From positions 3,145,733 through 3,209,732 of the forward strand of contig NC_091146.1 of the NCBI RefSeq assembly GCF_041381155.1: DNA of 64,000 nucleotides, given 5' to 3'. Origin of the DNA: Argopecten irradians (taxonomy: Eukaryota; Mollusca; Bivalvia; Pectinida; Pectinidae). The notes below the pieces were generated by a model that had not been told where the DNA came from, did not search any database, and saw only the letters and a list, made by a program, of their open reading frames with translations. The position numbers and the translations under genes were made by a program. Shown in pieces: positions 35,560-50,516 of this stretch; position 1 is the first letter of the stretch, and each line of letters starts with the position of its first letter.

Positions 35560-35830
35560 TTGTATCATGAGTATCGGGAACAGGAAGGAGACGTTAAATC
35601 GCCATTGTGTAACAGGAGAGGGAGAAAATGTAGCGGCCAGACCGGGATTCGCACCCAGGACCCTCCGAACACTAGTCGAGTGGTCTACCGACTGAGCTAC
35701 ATGGCCACCGACGATCGACCCAGTCCAATCCCGTTACTTTAATATAGAAGAGCAGGGAAAATACACATACCTTCGGGCGCCCCGACCAGGAATCGAACTC
35801 GACTCGCTCCTTTTACAATTATATGTGAAT
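35560..35830 (-). mobile_element. SINE with two tRNA-like heads
   Basis: On the minus strand a tRNA-like 3' half (gagttcgattcctggtcggg, near 35780-35820) is followed about 90 bp later by a nearly full tRNA-like unit (35634-35710). That unit has ggccatgtagctcagtcgg (A box), a ctagtgt anticodon-like loop and tcctgggtgcgaatcccgg (B box and T arm). D-arm and anticodon-stem mismatches argue against a working tRNA. The body continues past ccgctacattttc. Dimeric tRNA-derived SINE most likely. Confidence 0.7.
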
Positions 35831-36504
35831 CAGATGATCGTGCATGACATTAATTTCCAAGCTTGAACAGTCAGTTAGTCATAGGTATTTAATAGTGTAT
35901 GTGAAATTTTCCATCTTGCATTTGATAGCCAAAACATTTTATGTCGATGGATTCTTTGCGAGTAGATATAGACATATCCCTGCAATCCGGCCGTTTTTGA
36001 AGCCTACAGAAATACACTCTATAGCTGCTTACTTTCGCCAGAAATAAAATTGCGCTGTTAACTTTACCGTTTTGAATACTCGAGAAGAAAAATTAAGTTA
36101 TGGGACAAATTGCATGGCGTTTCAATGTAAGACAATGCGCGAACAATTCTCTCCCCGAATTACTGTTAATCGAATACCCGCAATGTAAAGTAATTGAATG
36201 TTAAATAGCTTGCATGGATTTTCACCGTAAGAATTTGGAATTTGAACTTGCTAAAATGGCCTAAAATGGGGGTTTAAAATCCTTTGTCTCCCTCTAAAAT
36301 AGGGAGGGTTTGCAAGAATGGTACGCACAATAGCGATTTTTAATTGTAGGTCTTCAAATTAAATCGTCGGTAAGAAAGCACGTAAATAAATTATCGTGGA
36401 GACATAGTATCTCAACAAATCAATCCAATCAGATTAGTATGACAAATACTTCAAGCTTGTACACAAAATCTTAATAAACATTTCCTTAAGGTTGATTATC
36501 CTAC

Positions 36505-36562
36505 CTTGACATGACGTCGTACAAACAAGCATAAATGACAGCAGGACCTTGAAGGCCGCCAT
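36505..36562 (-). CDS. Gene 1 exon 1: start codon and signal peptide
   Basis: ATG at 36562-36560 in the context catcATGG (strong), coding MAAFKVLLSFMLVCTTSCQ, then donor G|gtagga in phase 1. It has the hydrophobic core and small residues of a signal peptide. Gene 2 exon 1 (53258-53315) is exactly the same length, 58 bp, with the same phase. The 5' leader contains upstream ATGs (near 36726-36721) that open a 76-codon frame running past the start, which could reduce translation. Confidence 0.85.
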
Positions 36563-36756
36563 GATGAAATGGACTTTACAGTGGTAGATGCAATGCAGTC
36601 TCTTTTTTTAGCCAGGAAAAATATATTTCCTAGAAGAGGTCGAAGTTCGTTTCCTTTGATTGATACCGTTTTATAACTGTTGAGGTGGTGATTTATGTCC
36701 GTCAGAGTGAGTGCTTGACACATCATTTTACATCCGTTGTAACTTCACTTCTATCT

Positions 36757-36764
36757 CTATATAG
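36757..36764 (-). promoter_or_regulatory. TATA-like box of gene 1
   Basis: ctatatag, palindromic, lies 195 bp upstream of the start codon and about 30 bp from the first satellite unit. Position is plausible for a core promoter with a 5' leader of roughly 165 nt. No other core elements were verified. Confidence 0.45.
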
Positions 36765-36792
36765 CGACAATTCCATCCGCACACTAATCATC

Positions 36793-39700
36793 CTTATCAT
36801 AACCTAATCTGTTCACATCATCTATATCCACATCATTCATAACCTAAACTGTTCACATCATCTATATCCATATCATTCATAACCTAAACTGTTCACATCA
36901 TCTATATCCACATCATTCATAACCTAAACTGTTCACATCATCTACATCCATATCATTCATAACCTAAACTGTTCACATCATCTATATCCACATCATTATC
37001 ATAACCTAAACTGTTCACATCATCTATATCCACATCATTCATAACCTAAACTGTTCACATCATCTATATCCACATCATTATCATAACCTAAACTGTTCAC
37101 ATCATCTATATCCACATCATTATCATAACCTAAACTGTTCACATCATCTATATCCACATCATTCATAACCTAAACTGTTCACATCATCTATATCCACATC
37201 ATTATCATAACCTAAACTGTTCACATCATCTATATCCACATCATTCATAACCTAAACTGTTCACATCATCTATATCCACATCATTATCATAACCTAAACT
37301 GTTCACATCATCTATATCCACATCATTATCATAACCTAAACTGTTCACATCATCTATATCCACATCATTCATAACCTAAACTGTTCACATCATCTATATC
37401 TACATCATTATCATAACCTAAACTGTTCACATCATCTATATCCACATCATTCATAACCTAAACTGTTCACATCATCTATATCCACATCATTCATAACCTA
37501 AACTGTTCACATCATCTATATCTACATCATTATCATAACCTAAACTGTTCACATCATCTATATCCACATCATTATCATAACCTAAACTGTTCACATCATC
37601 TATATCCACATCATTATCATAACCTAAACTGTTCACATCATCTATATCCACATCATTATCATAACCTAAACTGTTCACATCATCTATATCCACATCATTA
37701 TCATAACCTAAACTGTTCACATCATCTATATCCACATCATTCATAACCTAAACTGTTCACATCATCTATATCCACATCATTATCATAACCTAAACTGTTC
37801 ACATCATCTATATCTACATCATTCATAACCTAAACTGTTCACATCATCTATATCCCACATCATTATCATAACCTAAACTGTTTCATCAATCATCTATATC
37901 TGTTCCATCATCATCCAATCATATCATAACCTAAACTGTTCACATCATCTATATCCACATCATTATCATAACCTAAACTGTTCACATCATCTATATCCAC
38001 ATCATTATCATAACCTAAACTGTTCACATCATCTATATCCACATCATTATCATAACCTAAACTGTTCACATCATCTATATCCACATCATTATCATAACCT
38101 AAACTGTTCACATCATCTATATCCACATCATTATCATAACCTAAACTGTTCACATCATCTATATCCACATCATTCATAACCTAAACTGTTCACATCATCT
38201 ATATCATCATTCATCACTGTTCACATCAATCATTCATAACCTAAACTGTTCACATCATCTATATCCACATCATTATCATAACCTAAACTGTTCACATCAT
38301 CTATATCTAACTGTTCACTCATATCATAACCTAAACTGTTCACATCATCTATATCCACATCATTATCATAACCTAAACTGTTCACATCATCTATATCCAC
38401 ATCATTATCATAACCTAAACTGTTCACATCATCTATATCCACATCATATCATAACCTAAAACTGTTCACATCATCTATATCCACATCATTATCATAACCT
38501 AAACTGTTCACATCATCTATATCCACATCATTATCATAACCTAAACTGTTCACATCATCTATATCCACATCATTATCATAACCTAAACTGTTCACATCAT
38601 CTATATCCACATCATTATCATAACCTAAACTGTTCACACATCATTCATCTATCCATCACATCATTATCATAACCTAAACTGTTCACATCATCTATATCCA
38701 CATCATTCATAACCTAAACTGTTCACATCATCTATATCCACATCATTATCATAACCTAAACTGTTCACATCATCTATATCCACATCATTATCATAACCTA
38801 AACTGTTCACATCATCTATATCCACATCATTATCATAACCTAAACTGTTCACATCATCTATATCCACATCATTATCATAACCTAAACTGTTCACATCATC
38901 TATATCCACATCATTATCATAACCTAAACTGTTCACATCATCTATATCCACATCATTATCATAACCTAAACTGTTCACATCATCTATATCCACATCATTC
39001 ATAACCTAAACTGTTCACATCATCTATATCCACATCATTCATAACCTAAACTGTTCACATCATCTATATCCACATCATTATCATAACCTAAACTGTTCAC
39101 ATCATCTATATCCACATCATTATCATAACCTAAACTGTTCACATCATCTATATCCACATCATTATCATAACCTAAACTGTTCACATCATCTATATCCACA
39201 TCATTCATAACCTAAACTGTTCACATCATCTATATCCACATCATTATCATAACCTAAACTGTTCACATCATCTATATCCACATCATTATCATAACCTAAA
39301 CTGTTCACATCATCTATATCCACATCATTCATAACCTAAACTGTTCACATCATCTATATCCACATCATTATCATAACCTAAACTGTTCACATCATCTATA
39401 TCCACATCATTATCATAACCTAAACTGTTCACATCATCTATATCCACATCATTATCATAACCTAAACTGTTCACATCATCTATATCCACATCATTATCAT
39501 AACCTAAACTGTTCACATCATCTATATCCACATCATTATCATAACCTAAACTGTTCACATCATCTATATCCACATCATTATCATAACCTAAACTGTTCAC
39601 ATCATCTATATCTACATCATTATCATAACCTAAACTGTTCACATCATCTATATCCACATCATTATCATAACCTAAACTGTTCACATCATCTATATCACAT

Positions 39701-41090
39701 CATTATCATAACCTAAACTGTTCACATCATCTATATCCACATCATTATCATAACCTAAACTGTTCACATCATCTATATCCACATCATTATCATAACCTAA
39801 ACTGTTTCACTATCATCTATATCCACATCATTATCATAACCTAAACTGTTCACATCATCTATATCCACATCATTATCATAACCTAAACTGTTCACATCAT
39901 CTATATCCACATCATTATCATAACCTAAACTGTTCACATCATCTATATCCACATCATTATCATAACCTAAACTGTTCACATCATCTATATCCACATCATT
40001 ATCATAACCTAAACTGTTCACATCATCTATATCCACATCATTCATAACCTAAACTGTTCACATCATCTATATCCACATCATTATCATAACCTAAACTGTT
40101 CACATCATCTATATCCACATCATTATCATAACCTAAACTGTTCACATCATCTATATCACATCATTATCATAACCTAAACTGTTCACATCATCTATATCCA
40201 CATCATTATCATAACCTAAACTGTTCACATCATCTATATCCACATCATTATCATAACCTAAACTGTTCACATCATCTATATCCACATCATTATCATAACC
40301 TAAACTGTTCACATCATCTATATCCACATCATTATCATAACCTAAACTGTTCACATCATCTATATCCACATCATTATCATAACCTAAACTGTTCACATCA
40401 TCTATATCCACATCATTATCATAACCTAAACTGTTCACATCATCTATATCCACATCATTATCATAACCTAAACTGTTCACATCATCTATATCCACATCAT
40501 TATCATAACCTAAACTGTTCACATCATCTATATCCACATCATTATCATAACCTAAACTGTTCACATCATCTATATCCACATCATTATCATAACCTAAACT
40601 GTTCACATCATCTATATCCACATCATTATCATAACCTAAACTGTTCACATCATCTATATCCACATCATTATCATAACCTAAACTGTTCACATCATCTATA
40701 TCCACATCATTCATAACCTAAACTGTTCACATCATCTATATCATCATTCATCATCATCTATATCCACATCATTCATAACCTAAACTGTTCACATCATCTA
40801 TATCCACATCATATCATAACCTAAACTGTTCACATCATCTATATCCACATCATATCATAACCTAAACTGTTCACATCATCTATATCCACATCATTCATAA
40901 CCTAAACTGTTCACATCATCTATATCCACATCATTATCATAACCTAAACTGTTCACATCATCTATATCCACATCATTATCGATAACCTAAACTGTTCACA
41001 TCATCTATATCCACATCATTATCATAACCTAAACTGTTCACATCATCTATATCCACATCATTATCATAACCTAAACTGTTCACATCATCT
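36793..41090. repeat. 42/40-bp satellite, left block
   Basis: Copies of a unit containing cataacctaaactgttcaca followed by tcatctatatccacatcatt. Two length forms alternate: 42 bp (cattatcataacc) and 40 bp (cattcataacc). The minus strand of 42-bp runs reads as a 14-residue repeat (DNDVDIDDVNSLGY), but every 40-bp unit shifts the frame, so it is not a coding gene. About 100 copies in this block. It occupies the space upstream of both divergent genes. Confidence 0.97.
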
Positions 41091-43310
41091 GGAAATGATG
41101 AGTGTGAATATGATGGTTGATGTTAAGTTTGGGGGATATGATGAGTGTGAATGATGGTGATGTTAAGTTTAGGGGATATGATTATGGAAATTGATGTTGA
41201 TGTTAGAGTTTAGTGGGAATTGGTTGAATGTGATGGTTATGTTTTATGGTGATGGAGTGATGTTAAGTTTTAAGGGGGATATGATGAGGTGAATATGATG
41301 TATGTTAAGTTAGGGGATATGATGAGTGTGAGTATGATGGATGTTAAGTTTATTTATTTATGAGTGTGAGTATGATGGATGTTAAGTTTATGGGATATGA
41401 TGAGTTGAATATGATATATGTTAAGTTTAGGGATATGATAGAGTGAATATGATTTATGATAAGTTTAGGGGATAAGTTGATGAGTTTGATTATGTGAATA
41501 AGGATTGTGCAATATTAAATTTTAAGTGGTGATATTATGAGTTGAATTAATTATGTTTATGGTGTTATATTTAGTGTTTAAGATGGTGATTTTAAGTTTT
41601 AGGGGTTATGATGAGTGATGGATGTTCAAGTTTGAGTTTAGTGTGATTATGATGTATAAGTTTGATGGGGATAATGATATGTGTTAATAATGATGGCTGT
41701 GTTTTGAAGATATGATTTTGAATTATGTTAAAAGTTTATCGGGAGATTGTAGGATAAAAATGTTGATCATTTAAGTAATATTAGGTGATAGATAATGATT
41801 GTTAAGATGATGTATTTAGGGGCTATGTGAGTGTGATTATGATGGTGCATGTTAATATGGGGATATTATGTTGCGTAAATGTTCGATTTTAAGGGGATAT
41901 TATATGATGAAGTTATAATATGATGTGATGTTAAGTTTATATGATAGGGATGATTAAAAGTTTATGGGGATTACTGGATATTACATAGTGTGAAAATGAC
42001 TGGTTAAAATTGATAATGATGAATATATTATGTGAATATGTGGGATGTTTAAGTTTAGGTGTTATAACTGGGATGATGATGAAATGATTGGTGATGTTAA
42101 GTATTAGGTGTGGATAATATGATGGTAAGAAAAATATGATGATTATATTTAAAGTTTAGGGGATATGATGAGTGTAATAGTGAGTATTAAGGGGGAATCT
42201 TGATTAGTATTATGGGTTAGTTCAAGTTCTGATGTGACATCATGTGAGTTATGAAACTTGTTTAATCGTTTATCGGCGATATGATGGTGTGAATATGTTT
42301 AAGTTAAAGTATGGTATTAAGTGATAACAATATGTGATTATGTTATGTTAGGGTAAAAACTGTGAATATAATGTATCCCCCGTTATTTATGGGATTGCAT
42401 GTAGCTGAGTATGAATGATATGGTGATCGTTACGTTTAGGGGGGAACCTATATGTTTATGCGCGTCTACATGTTTTAATATTTCATGGATCCGTTAAATG
42501 TTTAGGGGATCATTATATTGAGTGGGAGAATATGATGTATGATGTTGATGTTAACATCATTAAGGGGATACTGATGGGATATTTATGAACCTAAGTTGTA
42601 TGTTAATCATCTTTAGATGATGAATGTTAACCTAATCTGTATGGTGATGTTACAGTTTTCGGTGATATGATGAGTGTGAAAACGCCTATGTGGTGATGTT
42701 TAATAACCTAAACCGTTTAGGGGGATGCTGATGATAATGAAACGTGTGAATATGATGGTGATGTTAAGTTTTAGGGGATATGATGAGTGTGAATATGATG
42801 GTTATGTTAAGTTTAGGGGATATGATGATAATTTGAGTGGTGATATATATGAGTGTGATGGTGATGTTAAGTTTAGGGGATAATGATATGATGTAGTTAA
42901 GTGATATATGATGAGTGTGATATGATGGTGATGTTTAAGTTTAGGGGATATGATGAGTGTGAATATTATGTATGATTAAGTTTAGGGGATATGATGATGT
43001 TATAAGTTAAGTTTAGGGGATCATGATGTCATATACCTAAACTGTGTCACATCAATCTAGGTATCCCAATGAGTTCATAACCTATGTTAAACATTTATCC
43101 AGGGGATAAATGATGTGAAACTGTGGAACATGGTGATGTTAAGTATATCCATATGATTCCATAACCTGATGTTAACAGGGGGATATGTATGACATGTTAA
43201 ATGCCTATGTTAAAGTGTTATGATGCAGTTATATGATGGATCATTATGTAACCTAAATGAGTGTTCATGATGGATGTTAAGTTTAGTCTATATGCACATA
43301 ATGAACCTAA
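41091..43310. repeat. Diverged, inverted block within the 42-bp satellite
   Basis: The period is still 42 bp, but the plus strand now reads gtgaatatgatggtgatgtt, aagtttagggg. This aligns imperfectly (around 70% by eye) with the reverse complement of the main unit, sharing agtttagg and the gatatgatga region. Copies are irregular. From about 42540 pieces of both orientations are intermixed (aacctaa scraps within aagttta context). Either an old inverted segment or a consensus built from mis-oriented reads. Confidence 0.75.
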
Positions 43311-46300
43311 AAACTGTTCACATCATCTATATCCACATCATTCATAACCTAAACTGTTCACATCATCTATATCCACATCATTATCATAACCTAAACTGTT
43401 CACATCATCTATATCCACATCATTATCATAACCTAAACTGTTCACATCATCTATATCCACATCATTATCATAACCTAAACTGTTCACATCATCTATATCC
43501 ACATCATTATCATAACCTAAACTGTTCACATCATCTATATCCACATCATTATCATAACCTAAACTGTTCACATCATCTATATCCACATCATATCATAACC
43601 TAAACTGTTCACATCATCTATATCCACATCATATCATAACCTAAACTGTTCACATCATCTATATCCACATCATTCATAACCTAAACTGTTCACATCATCT
43701 ATATCCACATCATTCATAACCTAAACTGTTCACATCATCTATATCCTACATCATTATCATAACCTAAACTGTTCACATCATCTATATCCACATCATTCAT
43801 AACCTAAACTGTTCACATCATCTATATCCACATCATTATCATAACCTAAACTGTTCACATCATCTATATCCACATCATTATCATAACCTAAACTGTTCAC
43901 ATCATCTATATCCATATCATTATCATAACCTAAACTGTTCACATCATCTATATCCACATCATTATCATAACCTAAACTGTTCACATCATCTATATCCACA
44001 TCATTCATCATAACCTAAACTGTTCACATCATCTACTAAGTTCACACATCATTCATAACCTAAACTGTTCACATCATCTATATCCACATCATTCATAACC
44101 TAAACTGTTCACATCATCTATATCCACATCATTATCATAACCTAAACTGTTCACATCATCTATATCCACATCATTCATAACCTAAACTGTTCACATCATC
44201 TATATCCACATCATTATCATAACCTAAACTGTTCACATCATCTATATCCACATCATATCATAACCTAAACTGTTCACATCATCTATATATCCACATCATT
44301 ATCATAACCTAAACTGTTCACATCATCTATATCCACATCATTATCATAACCTAAACTGTTCACATCATCTATATCCACATCATTATCATAACCTAAACTG
44401 TTCACATCATCTATATCCACATCATATCATAACCTAAACTGTTCACATCATCTATATCCACATCATATCATAACCTAAACTGTTCACATCATCTATATCC
44501 ACATCATTATCATAACCTAAACTGTTCACATCATCTATATCCACATCATTATCATAACCTAAACTGTTCACATCATCTAATCACCACATCATATCATAAC
44601 CTAAATGTTCACATCATCTATATCTACATCATTATCATAACCTAAACTGTTCACATCATCTATATCCACATCATTATCATAACCTAAACTGTTCACATCA
44701 TCTATATCCACATCATTATCATAACCTAAACTGTTCACATCATCTATATCCACATCATTTCATAACCTAAACTGTTCACATCATCTATATCCACATCATA
44801 TCATAACCTAAACTGTTCACATCATCTATATCCACATCATTCATAACCTAAAACTGTTCACATCATCTATATCTACATCATTATCATAACCTAAACTGTT
44901 CACATCATCTATATCCACATCATTATCATAACCTAAACTGTTCACATCATCTATATCTACATCATTATCATAACCTAAACTGTTCACATCATCTATATCC
45001 ACATCATTATCATAACCTAAACTGTTCACATCATCTATATCCACATCATTCATAACCTAAACATGTTCACATCATCTATATCTACATCATATCATAAACC
45101 TAAACTGTTCACATCATCTATAATACTATCATTATCATAACCTAAACTGTTCACATCATCTATATCCACATCATTATCATAACCTAAACTGTTCACATCA
45201 TCTATATCCACATCATTCATAACCTAAACTGTTCACATCATCTATATCCACATCATTATCATAACCTAAACTGTTCACATCATCTATATCCACATCATTA
45301 TCATAACCTAAACTGTTCACATCATCTATATCCACATCATATCATAACCTAAACTGTTCACATCATCTATATCCACATCATATCATAACCTAAACTGTTC
45401 ACATCATCATTATCATTATAACCTAAAACTGTTCACATCATCTATATCCACATCATTCATAACCTAAACTGTTCACATCATCTATATCCACATCATTCAT
45501 AACCTAAACTGTTCACATCATCTATATCCACATCATTATCATAACCTAAACTGTTCACATCATCTATATCCACATCATTATCATAACCTAAACTGTTCAC
45601 ATCATCTATATCCACATCATTATCATAACCTAAACTGTTCACATCATCTATATCCACATCATTATCATAACCTAAACTGTTCACATCATCTACATCCACA
45701 TCATTATCATAACCTAAACTGTTCACATCATCTATATCCACATCATTATCATAACCTAAACTGTTCACATCATCTATATCCACATCATTATCATAACCTA
45801 AACTGTTCACATCATCTATATCCACATCATTCATAACCTAAACTGTTCACATCATCTATATCTACATCATTATCATAACCTAAACTGTTCACATCATCTA
45901 TATCCACATCATTCATAACCTAAACTGTTCACATCATCTATATCCACATCATTATCATAACCTAAACTGTTCACATCATCTATATCCACATCATCATAAC
46001 CTAAACTGTTCACATCATCTATATCCACATCATTATCATAACCTAAAACTGTTCACATCATCTATATCCACATCATATCATAACCTAAACTGTTCACATC
46101 ATCTATATCCACATCATTCATAACCTAAACTGTTCACATCATCTATATCCACATCATTATCATAACCTAAACTGTTCACATCATCTATATCTACATCATT
46201 ATCATAACCTAAACTGTTCACATCATCTATATCCACATCATTATCATAACCTAAACTGTTCACATCATCTATATCCACATCATTATCATAACCTAAACTG

Positions 46301-49300
46301 TTCACATCATCTATATCTCATCATCATTCATAACCTAAACTGTTCACATCATCTATATCCACATCATTATCATAACCTAAACTGTTCACATCATCTATAT
46401 CCACATCATTCATAACCTAAACTGTTCACAACATCTATATCCACATCATTATCATAACCTAAACTGTTCACATCATCTATATCCACATCATTTCATAACC
46501 TAAACTGTTCACATCATCTATATCCACATCATTATCATAACCTAAACTGTTCACATCATCTATATCCACATCATTATCATAACCTAAACTGTTCACATCA
46601 TCTATATCCACATCATTATCATAACCTAAACTGTTCACATCATCTATATCCACATCATTATCATAACCTAAACTGTTCACATCATCTATATCCACATCAT
46701 TCATAACCTAAACTGTTCACATCATCTATATCTACATCATTATCATAACCTAAACTGTTCACATCATCTATATCCACATCATTATCATAACCTAAACTGT
46801 TCACATCATCTATATCCACATCATTATCATAACCTAAACTGTTCACATCATCTATATCCACATCATTATCATAACCTAAACTGTTCACATCATCTATATC
46901 CACATCATTCATAACCTAAACTGTTCACATCATCTATATCCTACATCATTCATAACCTAAACTGTCACATCATCACATCATCATATACTGTCACATCATC
47001 ATACTTTATCATAACCTAAACTGTTCACATCATCTATATCTACATCATTATCATAACCTAAACTGTTCACATCATCTATATCTACATCATTATCATAACC
47101 TAAACTGTTCACATCATCTATATCCACATCATTATCATAACCTAAACTGTTCACATCATCTATATCCACATCATTATCATAACCTAAACTGTTCACATCA
47201 TCTATATCCACATCATTATCATAACCTAAACTGTTCACATCATCTATATCCACATCATTATCATAACCTAAACTGTTCACATCATCTATATCTACATCAT
47301 TATCATAACCTAAACTGTTCACATCATCTATATCCACATCATCATAACCTAAACTGTTCACATCATCTATATCACATCATTATCATAACCTAAACTGTTC
47401 ACATCATCTATATCCACATCATATCATAACCTAAACTGTTCACATCATCTATATCCACATCATTATCATAACCTAAACTGTTCACATCATCTATATCTAC
47501 ATCATTATCATACCTAAACTGTTCACATATCATCTATATTACATCTTTCATAACCTAAACTGTTCACATCATCTATATCTACATCATTATCATAACCTAA
47601 ACTGTTCACATCATCTATATCCACATCATTATCATAACCTAAACTGTTCACATCATCTATATCCACATCATTATCATAACCTAAACTGTTCACATCATCT
47701 ATATCCACATCATTATCATAACCTAAACTGTTCACATCATCTATATCTACATCATTATCATAACCTAAACTGTTCACATCATCTATATCCACATCATTAT
47801 CATAACCTAAACTGTTCACATCATCTATATCCACATCATTATCATAACCTAAACTGTTCACATCATCTATATCCACATCATTATCATAACCTAAACTGTT
47901 CACATCATCTATATCCACATCATTCATAACCTAAACTGTTCACATCATCTATATCTACATCATTATCATAACCTAAACTGTTCACATCATCTATATCCAC
48001 ATCATTCATAACCTAAACTGTTCACATCATCTATATCCACATCATTATCATAACCTAAACTGTTCACATCATCTATATCCACATCATTATCATAACCTAA
48101 ACTGTTCACATCATCTATATCACATCATCATCATAACCTAAACTGTTCACATCATCTATATCCACATCATTATCATAACCTAAACATGTTATATCTACAC
48201 ATCATACATAACCTAAACTGTTTCATCTACATCCACATCATTCATAACCTAAACTGTTCACATCATCTATATCCACATCATTATCATAACCTAAACTGTT
48301 CACATCATCTATATCCACATCATTATCATAACCTAAACTGTTCACATCATCTATATCCACATCATATCATAACCTAAACTGTTCACATCATCTATATACC
48401 ACATCATTCATAACCTAAACTGTTCACATCATCTATATCCACATCATTATCATAACCTAAACTGTTCACATCATCTAATCCACATCATTATCATAACCTA
48501 AACTGTTCACATCATCTAATCCATCTCATCACATCATTATCATAACCTAAACTGTTCACATCATCTATATCTACATCATTATCATAACCTAAACTGTTCA
48601 CATCATCTATATCTACATCATTCATAACCTAAACTGTTCACATCATCTATATCCACATCATTATCATAACCTAAACTGTTCACATCATCTATATCCACAT
48701 CATTATCATAACCTAAACTGTTCACATCATCTATATCTACATCATTATCATAACCTAAACTGTTCACATCATCTATATCTACATCATTATCATAACCTAA
48801 ACTGTTCACATCATCTATATCCACATCATTATCATAACCTAAACTGTTCACATCATCTATATCCACATCATTATCATAACCTAAACTGTTCACATCATCT
48901 ATATCTACATCATTATCATAACCTAAACTGTTCACATCATCTATATCTACATCATTATCATAACCTAAACTGTTCACATCATCTACATCCATATCATTAT
49001 CATAACCTAAACTGTTCACATCATCTATATCTACATCATTATCATAACCTAAACTGTTTCACATCATCTATATCTACATCATCATATTATCATAACCTAA
49101 ACTGTTCACATCATCTATATCTACATCATTTCATAACCTAAACTGTTCACATCATCTATATCCACATCATTATCATAACCTAAACTGTTCACATCATCTA
49201 TATCCACATCATTATCATAACCTAAACTGTTCACATCATCTATATCTACATCATTATAACATCATCTATATCCACATCATTCATAACCTAAACTGTTCAC

Positions 49301-50353
49301 ATCATCTATATCTACATCATTCATAACCTAAACTGTTCACATCATCTATATCCACATCATTCATAACCTAAACTGTTCACATCATCTATATCTACATCAT
49401 TCATAACCTAAACTGTTCACATCATCTATATCCACATCATTATCATAACCTAAACTGTTCACATCATCTATATCCACATCATTACATAACCTAAACTGTT
49501 CACATCATCTATATCCACATCATTCATAACCTAAACTGTTCACATCATCTATATCCACATCATTATCATAACCTAAACTGTTCACATCATCTATATCCAC
49601 ATCATTCATAACCTAAACTGTTCACATCATCTATATCCACATCATTCATAACCTAAACTGTTCACATCATCTATATCCACATCATTCATAACCTAAACTG
49701 TTCACATCATCTATATCCACATCATTCATAACCTAAACTGTTCACATCATCTATATCCACATCATTCATAACCTAAACTGTTCACATCATCTATATCCAC
49801 ATCATTCATAACCTAAACTGTTCACATCATCTATATCCACATCATCATAACTAAACTGTTCACACCATCTATATCCACATCATTCATAACCTAAACTGTT
49901 CACATCATCATATCACATCTCAACTAAACTTCACCCATCTATATCCACATCATTCATAACCTAAACTGTTCACATCATACATTCATCATTATAACCTAAA
50001 CTGTTCACACATCTATTCACATCATTCATAACCTAAACTGTTCACATCATCTATATCCACATCATTCATAACCTAAACTGTTCACATCATCTATATCCAC
50101 ATCATACATAACCTAAACTGTTCACATCATCTATATCCACATCATTCATAACCTAAACTGTTCACATCATCTATATCCACATCATTCATAACCTAAACTG
50201 TTCACATCATCTATATCCACATCATTCATAACCTAAACTGTTCACATCATCTATATCCACATCATTCATAACCTAAACTGTTCACATCATCTATATCTAC
50301 ATCATTCATAACCTAAACTGTTCACATCATCTACATTCATATCATTCATAACC
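43311..50353. repeat. 42/40-bp satellite, right block
   Basis: The same unit and orientation as 36793-41090, about 170 copies. 42-bp units dominate the middle. The right end (about 49490-50340) is an almost pure run of 40-bp units. atatctaca and atatccaca variants come in clusters. It ends at 50353, and an ATC microsatellite starts about 80 bp later. Confidence 0.97.
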
Positions 50354-50431
50354 AGTCATCAGTATCCGCAGAAGTTAAAACCATTTATTGCCATTCTCAT
50401 CTATATAACCCAGTCCGTATCAAACAAAGCC

Positions 50432-50478
50432 CGTCACCATCGTCATCATCATCATCGTCGTCATAATCATTATCATCG

Positions 50479-50516
<38 letters not shown>

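Larger units (their letters stand above)
8902..36562 (-). other. Gene 1: FN3/Ig transmembrane receptor with modular tyrosine tail (gene model)
   Basis: Sixteen exons, read from splice sites and translation, make a type I membrane protein of about 758 residues: signal peptide, FN3, V-like Ig, three Ig-like domains, one membrane segment, and a tail of about 210 residues. Every visible exon boundary is phase 1, so any internal exon can be skipped without changing frame. FN3 at the N-terminus, ahead of the Ig domains, is the reverse of the usual Ig-then-FN3 order in adhesion molecules. The tail holds YxxM and YxxL-type motifs, which in known receptors bind SH2 proteins once phosphorylated. A cell-surface recognition or adhesion receptor signalling through tyrosine kinases is therefore inferred; the ligand is unknown. 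The introns hold two satellites, several MITEs and SINEs, and a dead non-LTR element. Weak points are the missing acceptor of the transmembrane exon and a GC donor after exon 10. Confidence 0.78.

Noticed and set aside
35634..35710. Functional tRNA gene (Thr-like anticodon AGT)
   Set aside because: The A and B boxes are good, but the D-stem, anticodon stem and acceptor have mismatches, and a second tRNA-like module and SINE body adjoin it.
43274..48377. His/Tyr-rich repeats on the plus strand of the same array
   Set aside because: The opposite-strand reading of the same satellite, with the same frame breaks.
36793..50353. Acidic repeat protein with a 14-residue unit (DNDVDIDDVNSLGY) on the minus strand
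   Set aside because: The open stretches exist only because 42 is a multiple of three. Interspersed 40-bp units shift the frame repeatedly, starts and stops fall at those shifts, and there is no promoter, splice or terminal context. It is satellite.
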